64,000 bases of DNA from Agrocybe praecox. Lineage: Eukaryota; Basidiomycota; Agaricomycetes; Agaricales; Agrocybaceae. The notes beneath the pieces are model-generated. The model had not been told where the DNA came from. It worked only from the letters and a program-made list of their open reading frames with translations, and made no database searches. A program made the position numbers and the translations under genes. Positions 48,920-60,230 of this stretch are shown here, piece by piece. Numbering within the stretch: the stretch's first letter is position 1; every line of letters begins with the position of its first letter. Location of the stretch: positions 2,170,001-2,234,000 of the forward strand of contig OZ024849.1 of the NCBI GenBank assembly GCA_964017145.1, given 5' to 3'.

Positions 48920-50103
48920 GGGGCACTGGTTTTTTAGCGTGCCAAGCGTGCATTGAGCGTGCCGGCGTGCAGAAGCGGGGCACGCTTGGCACGCTTAAAT
49001 TGGAACTTAAATAGTTTTTTTTGTAGTTCAAACATTAAAGGGTATATATGTCGAAAATTTCACCCCTGGCCTATCAATAGATAGGGGATTGCCCCAAACA
49101 TGTTCGCATAAGAATTTAATTTTTATTAAAGCGTGGGAATTTCAACTCCATATATTACTTTACGCTGTAGAGCATAAAATAATCAAAAACAAAAGAATCG
49201 ACAGGGATAATACCTGTATAAAGATTTATGACCGTAGGATATTTTTTCCGGGGCCATGTACCGTGATTATGGGTGATTATATGCAATATTCCCGACAGAT
49301 TACCAGTCGTGGGAATTTCTACATTCTAACGTGATATGGAACAAGATGTGTTACAAGTATGTGCGTTTTATTGTCTAGAAATATAATAAAATTCATGAGT
49401 GTAAGTATTAACATCCGTATCCATGCACTGCTATGTGCACTGCCTTGACATCTGCGTCATGCACGCTTGTGTCACGCTCGTGCACGCACTGGCACGCTTG
49501 TGACACAAATATGGCACGCTCGTGCACGCTCATGCGCGCTCGTGACACGCTCTGGCACGCCAATGCACGCTTGTGACACGCTCATGCACGCTCCGCGCTC
49601 TTGCACGCTTATGAGTTTATCTGGTATCCTAGTTAAATTGCTGTGCCATCTTCAACATGCTACGCGTTTGAGGACATTATTCTATTTAGAAACCCCATTT
49701 AGGGTCCTGCAACCCTGAGGGTTTCCAGGTAGGCATTTCGATATTTTAATTTCCGCTCTCGCCGTATACTTTGCCGCGTCTATTCCTTTACTTTTCTGTG
49801 CCACCCACAGATCTTTGTATTGAAGGTTACTGCATAGAATTAGGTGAGAATACATATGCCTATTTCATCCTATAGAACTCGATGGATTGCATTCTGATAT
49901 AATTAGCTCATATTTGAAATATAGATTCTTCTGACTCTGTATAGTGCTACAAGTATCTATTACTTATATTAATTTCCGCGTGCATCAAGCGTGCAAAGTT
50001 ATTTCTATGCACGCTTCACACGCCAAAAGTCGGAAGCGTGCGTAAGCGCGGCACGCTCCGGCACGCTTGTGCACGCTCGTGGCACGCTGATTTCTGTGGG
50101 CCC
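48920..50103 (-). mobile_element. hAT-like non-autonomous element, copy A
   Basis: This is about 1.18 kb, nearly identical to the reverse complement of 60949-62176. The left end starts GGGGCACTGG and the right end finishes CTGTGGGCCC. Both ends are followed by GCGTGCC/GGCACGC hexamer clusters (six GCGTGC or GCACGC in the first 65 bp or so), with another dense cluster at 49460-49610. Such subterminal repeats are typical transposase-binding sites. The only open frame (49089-49334) is short and is not a transposase. No target duplication flanks this copy: left AAGCTCA, right GGTAGCAA. Compared with S1, about 190 bp of the D2 flank are missing at the insertion point. Confidence 0.75.
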
Positions 50104-50540
50104 GGTAGCAAAGATTTAAACACTCAGGGCATAAAGCAAAAAAGAGAACGAGTTGACGTTGAACGTTTTGAACGTTGAAACGTTGACAGTGGAATGACGA
50201 GCGCTGGGCGTGAAGTACGTATTCCGCGTTTGGACTGGGATGGAATAGCGGCATGCAGAGATAGATAGCTCGATTAGAGAGATTTAAGTTCAAGAGGGAG
50301 CCCGGAGGGGGATGGATGGATCATGGTACATGGAGAGGTAACTTGTTAGCCAACATACCCTGTATTTTCGCCATCGTCATCGTCAACCATTGACATCACC
50401 GTTCCCTCGATTGTCTGGAATAAAGAAGAAGAGAGGAAAAAAGAGAAGGGATATGAATCTATATTCGGAAGAGCAGGAGAGCGCGGAGACGGAAAAGAAT
50501 TTGGGGTGGAAGTGGACGGAGCGCTAGAGTCGAAAACAAA
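50104..50540. repeat. D2 3' flank of gene 4 (right part)
   Basis: Continues the match to S1 at about 21965-22430 (AAAGAGAACGAGTTGACGTT). A cluster of AACGTT motifs lies at 50151-50190. Confidence 0.55.
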
Positions 50541-52300
50541 ACCAACAGCGCAGGGCGTATGATGTGTGATCGAAAATCTTCCCTGTACGCTCTCTCCTGC
50601 AGACCGGTTCATGCTGTTACTGTTTATTCTCACATAAGTATCGCTTCATTTCCTTGTGTCTTCCTCCTTTGCTCCTATCTATCCTCCCATCCAGTCGATA
50701 TTTCGAAATTCGCTCGTATTCGGACCGAGCCTGGATCGATATCCTCCGTCTTCCATCCTCTGTTCGGCTCGGTATGAGGAATGAAACGGAAACTGAAAGT
50801 AAGATGGTGAATGGTGCCTTGGCTTGGAGGAGACAGACTACTTTGAGCAGCAGCTGGACGGATGAAAGGAAGGAGAGACGATGATGATGACGACATGTCA
50901 CTTTAGCCGAAATATGGCCCATCAAAAATTCAACGATCGGTATAAATACTTCTTATCTCCGATAGGGCGGTCCGAGACTCGGATGTCCATGTCAGACCCT
51001 GTCAGATGCTGGGCCAGCCAGCCCATCATTTCCCCCATGACTCGACTCTCCCCTCCGAGCGCCCTACGGTGTACGAGCGAAATGAGCGAGGAGTGGGTTA
51101 TGAGGGTGGGGAAAGTGCACGTATTGAGATTCCCTCCCTTTCTCTTCTCTATTCCTTTTCCCTTCTGCTTCTTTTCTTCTCCGTCCTTTCCCTCCGTCCT
51201 TTCTTTTCCCTCCCGCTCTGCGCCTCCTCCCACTCCGCCATCCCGATCTCAGCAGTGCCTACAATTCCAATATGTAAATTCCTCGTATCCCTCGACTCGC
51301 CCATCCTGTCACCTCGTATGTGTTTACGAATACGGGCGTCGATTGATTTGATGCGCTTCGTTGGTTATGTTCATGTCCGTCGGTTATCCTCGCCCGTATC
51401 CCCTCGATACCCCAGCACAGTACATTTCATCATGCACCTATCTATGTCTTGTGTATAAGATGTATGGCGTCTCCCGCTTCGATCGAATCATGCTTTCACT
51501 TAGACTGGGCTCTTCATCCTGTCGTCCCACTGGATCCCCCTATCCTCTCATCTCCCTTTCAGATTGGTCCTCTCTGCACCCTTTCTTCCTTGTCCCGGTC
51601 TTGGTCCCGGTCCTGGACGATTCTCGAATCATTAACGTTAAACGTTAAACATTCAGAACCCACACCAACATCATTTCTCGCTAGGTTCTGTCGCTGCTAC
51701 CGCTCCAGTCGCTCAACATAAACACCAACACTCGACGTCCAATGCTCAGCCTATTGTTTCTCATATTCCAACTCCCTGAATACGATTTATGAACTACAGT
51801 AGTAGTTCACGCGCCAACGCAACGTCGGCGGGAAGTTGGAAATGGTGATATGATCACGGGAAATCACTAGCTCGAGCGCTTGGGCTTGGGCTTGGACTCG
51901 GTTGGAGACGATTGGGCTTGGGATCGGGATCGGGGTGATAGGAGGTGTCTTGAACTGATGCTCGTGGGTTGTACATAACACCGGTATCTGGCGCTCTGCT
52001 TAGCGCTGGGTCCAACACAACACCCCATCAATTCTCCTGATGCTCTCCCACTATCATCTCCTCTCCATTCGTCCGACTGACTCATCATGGGTGGTCTTCT
52101 TCTATACTTCCAACCAACCCTAAGGCCTAAAGGCCTGACCTGATACATGCATGCTGATTTTTTCATCGCTTAGCACTCGTCCTCGTCTCCCAGCGACCAG
52201 CGGTCCTCGCAGTATGAAATCCTAGGTACGTGAACTCTGCCGCTAACAAACAAGTAAGAGTCTTGAAGATGCGTGTATGCATACATGTATATGCGCGGCC
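50540..52300. repeat. Z repeat, copy 4
   Basis: Contains TATAAATAC at 50941 and GGTCCGAGACTCGGATGTCC at about 50969-50988, where the palindrome arm has a single change. The counterpart in S1 is copy 1 (22430-24060). Confidence 0.75.
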
Positions 52301-53770
52301 GCATTTCGTTCAACTCAACTCAGTCGTCGGTCAGTCTATCTGTCAGGCAGGCAGAATAGTAAAACAGGCATTGGAAGCAGGGTGCGCAGTCCCAAGTTGT
52401 TCTATCTATGCACGTACTTACGTGACTCTACTCTACTCCATCGACATCACAGTGACATAGTGGACATATCCAACGTTGACTTTACCGCATGTGATGGAAA
52501 AGTTCGTACCTCCGTGACGTCCCATTCTTTTATTTTTGCCTGCGAACGTTATCGACAAGTTCATTAGCTAGCCAGTTTGATAACATTATCAAATGACGTC
52601 TCGAGTCTCCTCCCCAGTTTTCAAGCATGCCCAAATATTTCCTGGCTCAGGAAGCGATTGATCGATAACCTTTGACGACAAAGTATCTTTTGATGGGCTG
52701 CGCATTTTTTTCCAACCGTCAAGTGCTTTACCGAGACGGATACGTTCTGATCTTCGTTTTTCTTGGACCAGGAAGGAATACCGGGCATGCTTGTTGCTCA
52801 TTGCTCAGGCGCAAGTATGTAAATACGACCTTGCAGCTATGTAAAATAGAACCTCGAGCTCTTGGTGTGCGTTCCTTTCGTCATATTCACAGGCTTTAAA
52901 GCTCATGTATCGGGCTGGGCATTAGCCTTTCAATATATTTACAATCAATCGTATATCTTGTTCTTTGATTCATCCGACTTGAAGCGAACAAACATGAGAC
53001 CGTGACAGAGCTCCTTGGGCCCAGACTACCTTCCAATGAGCACGGCTAAATTAAATAAGGGGGAATTCAAGGCAAAGTCATTTTTAGCTCCGAAGTCCAA
53101 GTTCATACATAGCGTTATTTTTGGACTTGAAAATCATGTTCGAAGAGTAACATAAGGAAATTGCATTTTTTTCATTCGCTTGATGAACCAAAATAATGTC
53201 TTTTTTGAAGTCCCCCAAACGTTCGACGTTCAACAACACCGGCTTTTCCGAACTTCCAAATGTCTGTTCGCTCAATTTCGACCCAATTTTTTGATTAGGT
53301 ATATATATATATATAATATCCTGTAGGTCTTGCAGTCAATATGGGCAGAGAGAGTTGTCTAGATATATAATCTTTAAAGTATTCATGCAAGGAAAGTATC
53401 GAGAAACGGCCAAAACCCACACCTTTTATGATTTCCAATCACACAAAGTCACAAAGTCTCGCCGACATCACTGACCTGAAGTTCTCGCACGGCAGCATGG
53501 TCACAAATCTGTGTGTACTAGATCTAACCAATGTTGGCGTCGAGGGAATGGTTTGATGGTCAAACGTATCTGGTAGTAAAAAAAAACAAACTTGTAAAGG
53601 AAAAGAACATTAGCGCCTTGATATTTTTTTCGCATAAGCACCATATACCTACTTCATAGTTGGAAGACCGGGAGATGATGACGAACGCTAAGCGATAAAA
53701 AAAAACAACAGGCAGCAGATCACTGTTGGTTGAAAGTACAGAAGACAAGCACCAACGCCCAAGATAATGA
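52300..53770. repeat. W intergenic region between genes 4 and 5
   Basis: Matches 24060-25590. The 160-bp W core is reduced to its right end (CATCCGACTTGAAGCGAACA near 52970). No gene is recognised. Confidence 0.55.
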
Positions 53771-54800
53771 TAATCTGGTGCCACAGACGCTACGTGGCCA
53801 GACTCGCTAAGATCCACGTCTCGGAAGAACAGCTACAAAGGTCAGGTCGTAAGAATCATATGTGACTGCGAATATAAAATAAAATAACATACCCAGATAA
53901 TATTTGCTGACCGTGTTCAGTCATCCGATGCCTCATCGTCAGAAACGCAACCATGTACGACGGAGGGAGGACAGCGCGCTGTTGTTATTGTCTTGGCGTA
54001 GCTGATGTCGATATAGGAAAGCTAGAGACCTTCGGAGGCTCAGGCGAAGCCCTCATCGGCCTCTTCCCCTCATCCTTCCTAGTTTGAATCCGACTGAACG
54101 TGCTCAACGACAATCTTCTCTTTCTCTTCCACCTCATCATCATCAGACGCGATAACAGGCACAGGCACAGAAACGGAAATGGATATCCTGCCGCTCCTGA
54201 TAGGTTTAGGAACGACGATCACGATCCTTTCGTCTACCGGTATGGGCACAGGTATAGGGGGTTTCTTCTCGGCTGGGACGAGGTCATCTCCATTATTATC
54301 GGCTTCGTGCGTAGCTAGAGGAGACGGAGACGGAGACGGAGACAACGAAATCGGAGGATGATGATAATGAGAAGACGGATGAGGAGGGAAAACAGTGGCG
54401 GACTAAGGTGGTGGTAGGAGGGCGTATGGTGGGGGGTCTTGGGCTTGGCATTCCACCAGCTTTTACTTTTGCTTCCCTACGCCGACGTCAACGCCAACAC
54501 CGAGGAGCAGAGAGGCGATCGTCTTGAGCAGGATCGTTGGGCGTTTGTATTGGCATCCTTGTCCGCATCCTTGTCCGCATCCGTATCCGTGAGGAGCTGG
54601 AACTGGAGCTCTTGAGATTGAGGAATAGGAATGATTCGAGGTGGAGGCGGACAACAGTCGATGGCGATGGAGGCACGACGACGCGCTGAGCGGCAGCAGC
54701 AAACAAAGGTGTCGGAATCATCCTCTCCCGCTCCCTCTCCCTCTCCGGTGCCTGCGCCTGCGACTCCCTATGCCTCCTCAAAACATGATTCACGATAGGG
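53770..54800 (-). other. X block 5a: acidic and low-complexity, coding-like sequence
   Basis: The block begins with J (GCCAGACTCGCTAAGATCCA). Minus frame 54345-54079 carries EKKPPIPVPIPVDERIVIVV, PKPIRSGRISISVSVPVPV and ASDDDEVEEKEKIVVEH. The upstream frame 54702-54463 has RPTILLKTIASLLLGVGVDV. It is the counterpart of block 3a with the same frame offset. Confidence 0.4.
54325..54348. repeat. GGAGAC microsatellite
   Basis: Three to four GGAGAC units. The S1 counterpart near 26144 has a single GGAGACC, so the array expanded after the duplication. Confidence 0.8.
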
Positions 54801-55735
54801 ATAAGTCCCGGTCTCGTAGAGCTCAACCCGCCCACGTTCCCATTTCCGTTCCATTGGACAGAGCCCGAGTCCTTCCTCACGCGCCTCTGTGCCACATCGA
54901 CATTGGTGCCAGGAACGGTGACACTGAGACCGGCCTGAGCTTGCGCGAGGTGCAACGACGACGACGATTTGGTCTTGTTCGACTTCGTGAGGGGATGAGG
55001 TTAAGTTGAGCGAAGGAGTGCGTGGGTAGGTGCGTGGGTGGATTTGTACGATGTGGAATACGATGCGTGCAAAGAGGAGATGGATGTCGCTGATGTAGAG
55101 GTGGAAGATGACGAGATCGACTTCGCGGAAAGAAGTGGACGAAGCGGAGAAAGTGGACCTGAAAGACGAAGCGAAGACCCTTGAGGCTGAGTGTGAGAGT
55201 ATGCGTACGACGACAGCGACGACGAGGGCAGAGCGACCGGGCGTTTCCTGCTGCTTGGTTTTTGGCTTGAGGTGTTTTTCGGTGCGGGCGAGTATGAGGG
55301 GGTGAGAGGATGAGGAGGGGTGAGAAAAGAGGATGAGGAGGGAGAGGGACAAGGAATAGGAACAGGATCGACCGCGGACAGGTCAAAGTCAAAGTCTACT
55401 TTGACGCTGACTTGCATCGTTTCGTTCGTGTTGCTGGTGATAGTGGTACTCTTTCCTTTTCCTTTTGCGTCGGTCGTAGTTTTGGTTTTGATGGATCGAG
55501 AACCAAATCGAAGGGGGGAAAAGCTGGGATTGGAACCACTATGCGCATGCGCAGAGGCCAGATTCAACGTAAGCGGAGAGAGCGACTTGCGCGTAAGGCG
55601 ATGTTGGAGTCTGTGAGGTGAAGTTGATGTTGATTTCCCTATTATCGTCGTCGTTGAGGATGATGGTGATGCAGATGCGGGGTATGCTGACATTTGCAGG
55701 TGCTGACAAACGGGGGCTGTGCTACTCTCCATGAG
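54800..55735 (-). other. X block 5b: low-complexity, coding-like sequence
   Basis: The minus frame with ATG at 55693 (MSAYPASASPSSSTTTIIGK) is open to 55001, about 230 codons. It includes LTRKSLSPLTLN, TTTDAKGKGKSTTITSNTN and MQVSVKVDFDFDLSAVDPVP, then polySer. This is the longest uninterrupted frame starting at the conserved MSAYPASAS ATG. No domain is recognised. Confidence 0.42.
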
Positions 55736-55974
55736 ACAACTCTACGCGACTCCGCTGCGTGTGGTGCTCGTGCTTGGGTAATATGTAGGGTAAGCTGTGG
55801 GCTGTCTGTCTGTCGGCTATGCGGGTTGTATCGTGTCGGGCAGGTTGTATTGCCTCGTTGTAATTGGCTTCTGTGAAAAAAAACGCAACGACGTCCAGGC
55901 GGAAAGGGTGGGTTGAGGTTAACAGAACCCGAGAGGTGCTTTCAACTACAAAGAAATGAAAAGAAAGAATAAAA

Positions 55975-56545
55975 TCAGATATACGCAGCACGACATGCAT
56001 TTAGATCTGTACCTAGACCTGCGCATGCGCCCCTGAGAGAAAAACGGTAGTCGATGGCGATGGCGAAGGAGGCAAGACGTGCTGCGCTGCAGAAAAAGGC
56101 GTTGGCATCCTCTCCTGCGACTGCGCCATCCTTTCTCTCTCCCTCTCCTACGACTCCCCACGCCCATGCCCACCCACACGATTCCGATTCGCGAGGGGAA
56201 TAGCAATAGCGATAGGTTTTGTATCCCTCAACCTGCCCATGCCCACGTTCCCATTCACATTCCATTGCAGAGCCCGAGTGCTTCCTCACGCGCCTGTGTC
56301 GATGCCGATGGGTCAACATTGGTGGTAATACCAGCCTGAGCATGCGCGAGGAGCAGCCATTTGTTCTTCACGACTGGTTGAGTGTGATTTAAGCGGAGGA
56401 GTGTGTGTGGATGTGTAGATGTGCTGGCGCTGGCGCTGGTTCGTGGGTTGGTGGATTTGTACGATGAGGAGGTTTCGTTCAGAAACGTAACACGTCTGGT
56501 TTGTGGAGTCACGGGTTGTCACAAAGAACTGTCAACGCTCGCCGA
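55975..56545 (-). other. X block 5c: low-complexity, coding-like sequence
   Basis: The minus frame starting at 56512 (MTPQTRRVTFLNETSSSYKS) is cut short at 56255 by a frameshift inside the RKxSGS region. The downstream frame 56343-55975 continues the alignment to blocks 1b and 3c. It therefore looks like a frameshifted copy. Confidence 0.42.
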
Positions 56546-56649
56546 GCTCGCCGAATTCGAGGAAATTCAAATCGGCTCATACCAAAGATAAGACAGATGA
56601 ACACACGTCGGGGTGAAGATCCTCGGGCGCCGAATCCTCGTTTGCTCCT

Positions 56650-57428
56650 AGTAAAGGCGACGTTACCGTACAACCTTCGATGGGATGCCAACTTACTTCG
56701 CCATCTCGCCTCAAACATTCCCGTTTGAATTCTCATGTACCGTACCCGCAAGGACTCTCTCGTATCGACCTCACCTCGAGCACAATCAGGCTGTCTGCAT
56801 GCATCGCTTGCTAACTGAAGTGCGTGTGTGTATCTACTCGTTGACTGAACAGGTATTGGAAAAATCTATGTCAGGTAGTAACACCCCTCAAGATCTACCT
56901 GAAGATCAAGCTGAGTTCGTTCATCGAGGCTTCGAGTTCCAGCTGGGTTCGATATGATAGCTCAATATAGGTTACATATGTTAGCAACTGCAGTAGAACA
57001 TAAGATTGTATACTACTAGTTAACTGTTCGGGATTTGAGTTGTGAAGTGATCTCAGATCTCTCTTAAGGATAAGACAATGATAAGATGGTGCGGGGAATT
57101 AAGCATATGAGATGAATGCCTAGAAAATCCCGGGGAGGTCTTACTATTAGGGGCCAAAACCATCACAATATCCAGGCGTATGGCACCCAACACCATTGGA
57201 AATGATTAAAATTACGAGACTTGTTCTCAGTCCGTGTGCTTGTGCTGATAGCACCAGTTGGATGGTCAATCTCGTTTGAGACTGGATCGTACCAATGTCA
57301 CATGGCTCGCTCTCGTCGATCCGCAGTGTGCCATGACAACTTGATTGAAGCCCTCTAAATAGACGCTCGTAATGATACTTAAAGGCAGCGACTACTTGAC
57401 TTCGGGTATCACAGAACCACATTTCATT
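56650..57428 (+). promoter_or_regulatory. Conserved 5' region of seven-helix gene 5
   Basis: Carries GTTGGATGGTCAATCTCG, GATCGTACCAATGTCACATG (CCAAT present) and TACTTAAAGGCAGCGAC. A + frame at 56685-56957 (TEQVLEKSMSGSNTPQDLPE) is longer here than in other copies because their stops are mutated; it is not conserved as a gene. Confidence 0.5.
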
Positions 57429-58717
57429 ATGTCTTCCCAGGACGATGGCACCTACCCCATACCATTCCAAAAATCCGTTATTAGTGGGAACTTAAATTCA
57501 TCATTGATGTTTCAATTTCTTGTAGGTAAGTAACCCCTTTATGGAATGTAACATGGTTGAACAACTATACATAGGAGCATATATTGGGTTTTATTTGATA
57601 ACCTTTCAAATTTATTGTGGGGGCATGCCGCGTGGGGGAGGCATGAAATGCTAATAAATTTACAGCACACAGGTCCCAGCGAGGTCAACGAGTAGTTACC
57701 AGCGTTCTTGCAGGACTTTTTTGTTGCACTATTGGAATTTTGATCGCGAACTGGGTTTATACAGCTACCTGCTTTGCGCAAGGAGAGGCCAACACTAGAT
57801 ATGATATCTTTTACTTGACTCTTTTTAGCCAGGCCTCCCCCGCAGCATATATCACAAGCATAATGTTGTCAGGTTCAGGTCAGGTTCTTGCCGATGGGTT
57901 GATGGTAAGTAGTGTATGAGCCGTATTACTTCATGTTGCTGACAAGAATCTTAGATATGGCGTTCCTGGCACCTTTTTCGTTACCGAAAAAACATCACAC
58001 TTGCATTTCTGGGTATTTATATTATTGAAATTGGTAATTCCAGTCTCTCTGTGTATTACAAATTATTGATATAGTTTTACAGTGATGACCATTACAGTTA
58101 TTATCATGGATTTTTTCGTTTGCCTAGACCCACTGCGCTATCAGACAGATCAATTTTTGCAGCCGTACAACATCCTGTATGCGACTAGCCAGTGTGTGAC
58201 AGCTGCAACAAGTATGGTTGTGTCGCTTGCAATTGGCATGAAAATCTATTCCTCAACAACCATGAATCACAAGGCCCGAAGAAAATACAAGCAAATCGTT
58301 GAAATAATGATAGGGTCATCGGCCTTATACTCCTGCTCAACATTGATGACAGCAATCATTTGGTTCCTCGATAGTAGCCCCACGGTTGTGCCATCTGGAA
58401 CATCTCTCCTCAATGCAAAAGAATATATCAATGCATTTATGTATATCACAACCGTAAGTGGATTAGAAATCACCCTGCAGAGGCTCTCTGACCACCTTGA
58501 ATCAATCTGATAGGGATTTGCACCGACCCTCATGGTTGTCGGTCTCAAATTGAGAAAGACGGATTCAACCGAGGAGTTCTCAACCAATATAAATACAGAA
58601 CCAAGTAATAACGTCCTTGGTGCCTTTGCAGCTGCTGCTCAAAATGACAACAGCTCTGAGATTCAAGAAGTACCTCTTGATGCCACAAACATCCGAAATC
58701 CTACTGAAGAAGTCTAA
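57429..58717 (+). CDS. Seven-helix membrane protein, array gene 5
   Basis: Exons 57429..57525, 57575..57616, 57666..57904, 57955..58033, 58083..58453 and 58514..58717 give 343 residues. Intron 1 has a GT donor (G|GTAAGT), as in gene 1; intron 4 is 49 nt. Exon 3 is open but has no ATG or GTG at its usual internal position, so simple ORF searches miss it. Intron 5 lost the immediate in-frame stop seen in the other copies (AGTTGA became AGTGGA), so retention would add 17 residues before a stop. The helix 3 end reads DGLMIWR. The helix 6-7 loop reads SSPTVVPSGTSLLNAKEY. The tail ends NIRNPTEEV. Confidence 0.83.
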
Positions 58718-60230
58718 GATATATACGGTACGGGATATACCTGCAGTATTAATGACTTTTTCTCAAATTTGGTATCACCCATAGCTTCTTGCTTGCCTCG
58801 GCGTCGTTTGGTTTATTTTCCTCCTCCTCACTCTATCTACGCCGACTTCGGTTTGTATTGCTACTCTCCTGCGTTTTAGTATCATTGTTTCATATTTATA
58901 TTGTGAATCATCTATGATAGTCGACAATTTCTTGTTCAAATCTAATATTATTCTCTCTCTTGAGGGAGAAACAGGGAAACACTCTAACTTTCACGACTAC
59001 ACGAAATGAATCCACTCTGTCAAAGTATCCGCTGGTAAATTTCTTTTTCTTGGAGCATCAAACCAAATCCAAACCAAGCTCAAGTTCAAACCGCGCTTAC
59101 AGGCAGTTCAGTGGTTCGCTGAACGTCCAACGTTGAGCTGGGTCCATTGTTTATTCGATTATGAATCCCAGAACGGATTCTAGTAATTGACAGCACGGGT
59201 CGAGATTTTGACTATCAAGAAGGGCAAACCTCCAAACCTTGCGACCCCTCCAGTCGCGAGTCGCGAGGGAAATGCTAAATAGAATTTTTGAGACAGAGAG
59301 TGGAAGACGTTTCGCCTTTCAGGCAATGGAAGAGAAACCCAACACACCGTTGCTTGGGGGGTGGGTGGGACGAATCATAATTGATAAATCCCACTACCGA
59401 CATCACCGGAAGTGCTATGGTATCGCCCATCGCCCATCAACCAGTTTCTTTAAAACACAGGGTAGAGACAGATATGAGGAGCCTAGCATGAGGCCGAGGA
59501 AGACAAGAATGAAGAGGGTTCTCAAACGTTCATAGACTGACATTCATGCGCGACATAGACGAGCTGAAGGCAGCGACGAGACAGAGAAAGGAGACACGGA
59601 GAGTTTCGAAAGACATGACAAGACGCGCAGACTTGAGTTTATTTCACTGGAAAAAGTGTATGCGTCGAAGGGACAGGATGACTGACATGACTCGAGCCAG
59701 TACCTCAAGCATCGTAACAATCACAAGTTGAAAATTACGATTGGAGGGTCTGAACAGAGCTATGCCAGCAGTTTGAGGAGAAAGTGTAGGTTCAGGGCGG
59801 AAGATGGAAAATAGGGAAATGGGAATTCAGAAAATTCAATGATTCACTCACCTCCACCGTCGGTGCGATCCCTTGATACTCTTACATCTGATCACCGTGC
59901 CATTTTCGCTGAAACGTCGTGCGTCATTCGAACTCTATCATGGGCGCTCAGAATCCTAGTGCAATTAATCGCGCGATCAGAGGGGGAGAAGAAAGTTGGG
60001 TCATCGTCTTCTGTTGGAATGGGATGGGGTAGGGAAACACGATGCATGATGGGCCAAGTCGGACTGTTGGTGAGAATTCTCATTTCTAGATTCTAATTTT
60101 GCCTTAGGAAGTTGGGCCGTCGGCGGGTTTTGGGACCGAACGCTTGCCGAGCTCTCGCGGATTCGTATGCCGTTGAAGCGTTCAAGAACTCGTACTTGTG
60201 ATCGAAAATCTTCTTTGTACGCCCTCCAGA
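58718..60230. repeat. D3 3' flank of gene 5
   Basis: Matches 30691-31930 after gene 3. A stretch at about 59990-60190 (GTTGGGTCATCGTCTTCTG and onward) is absent from S1 and is a further segment-specific insertion or replacement. No gene is called. Confidence 0.55.

Noticed and set aside
49089..49334. 81-codon frame inside hAT-like element A as a transposase remnant
   Set aside because: It shows no hAT dimerisation or catalytic motif, and it is too short.
56685..56957. 90-codon + frame upstream of gene 5 as an extra N-terminal exon
   Set aside because: The matching stretches before genes 1-4 are interrupted by stops and frame changes, and the conserved ATG of exon 1 lies in a good context.
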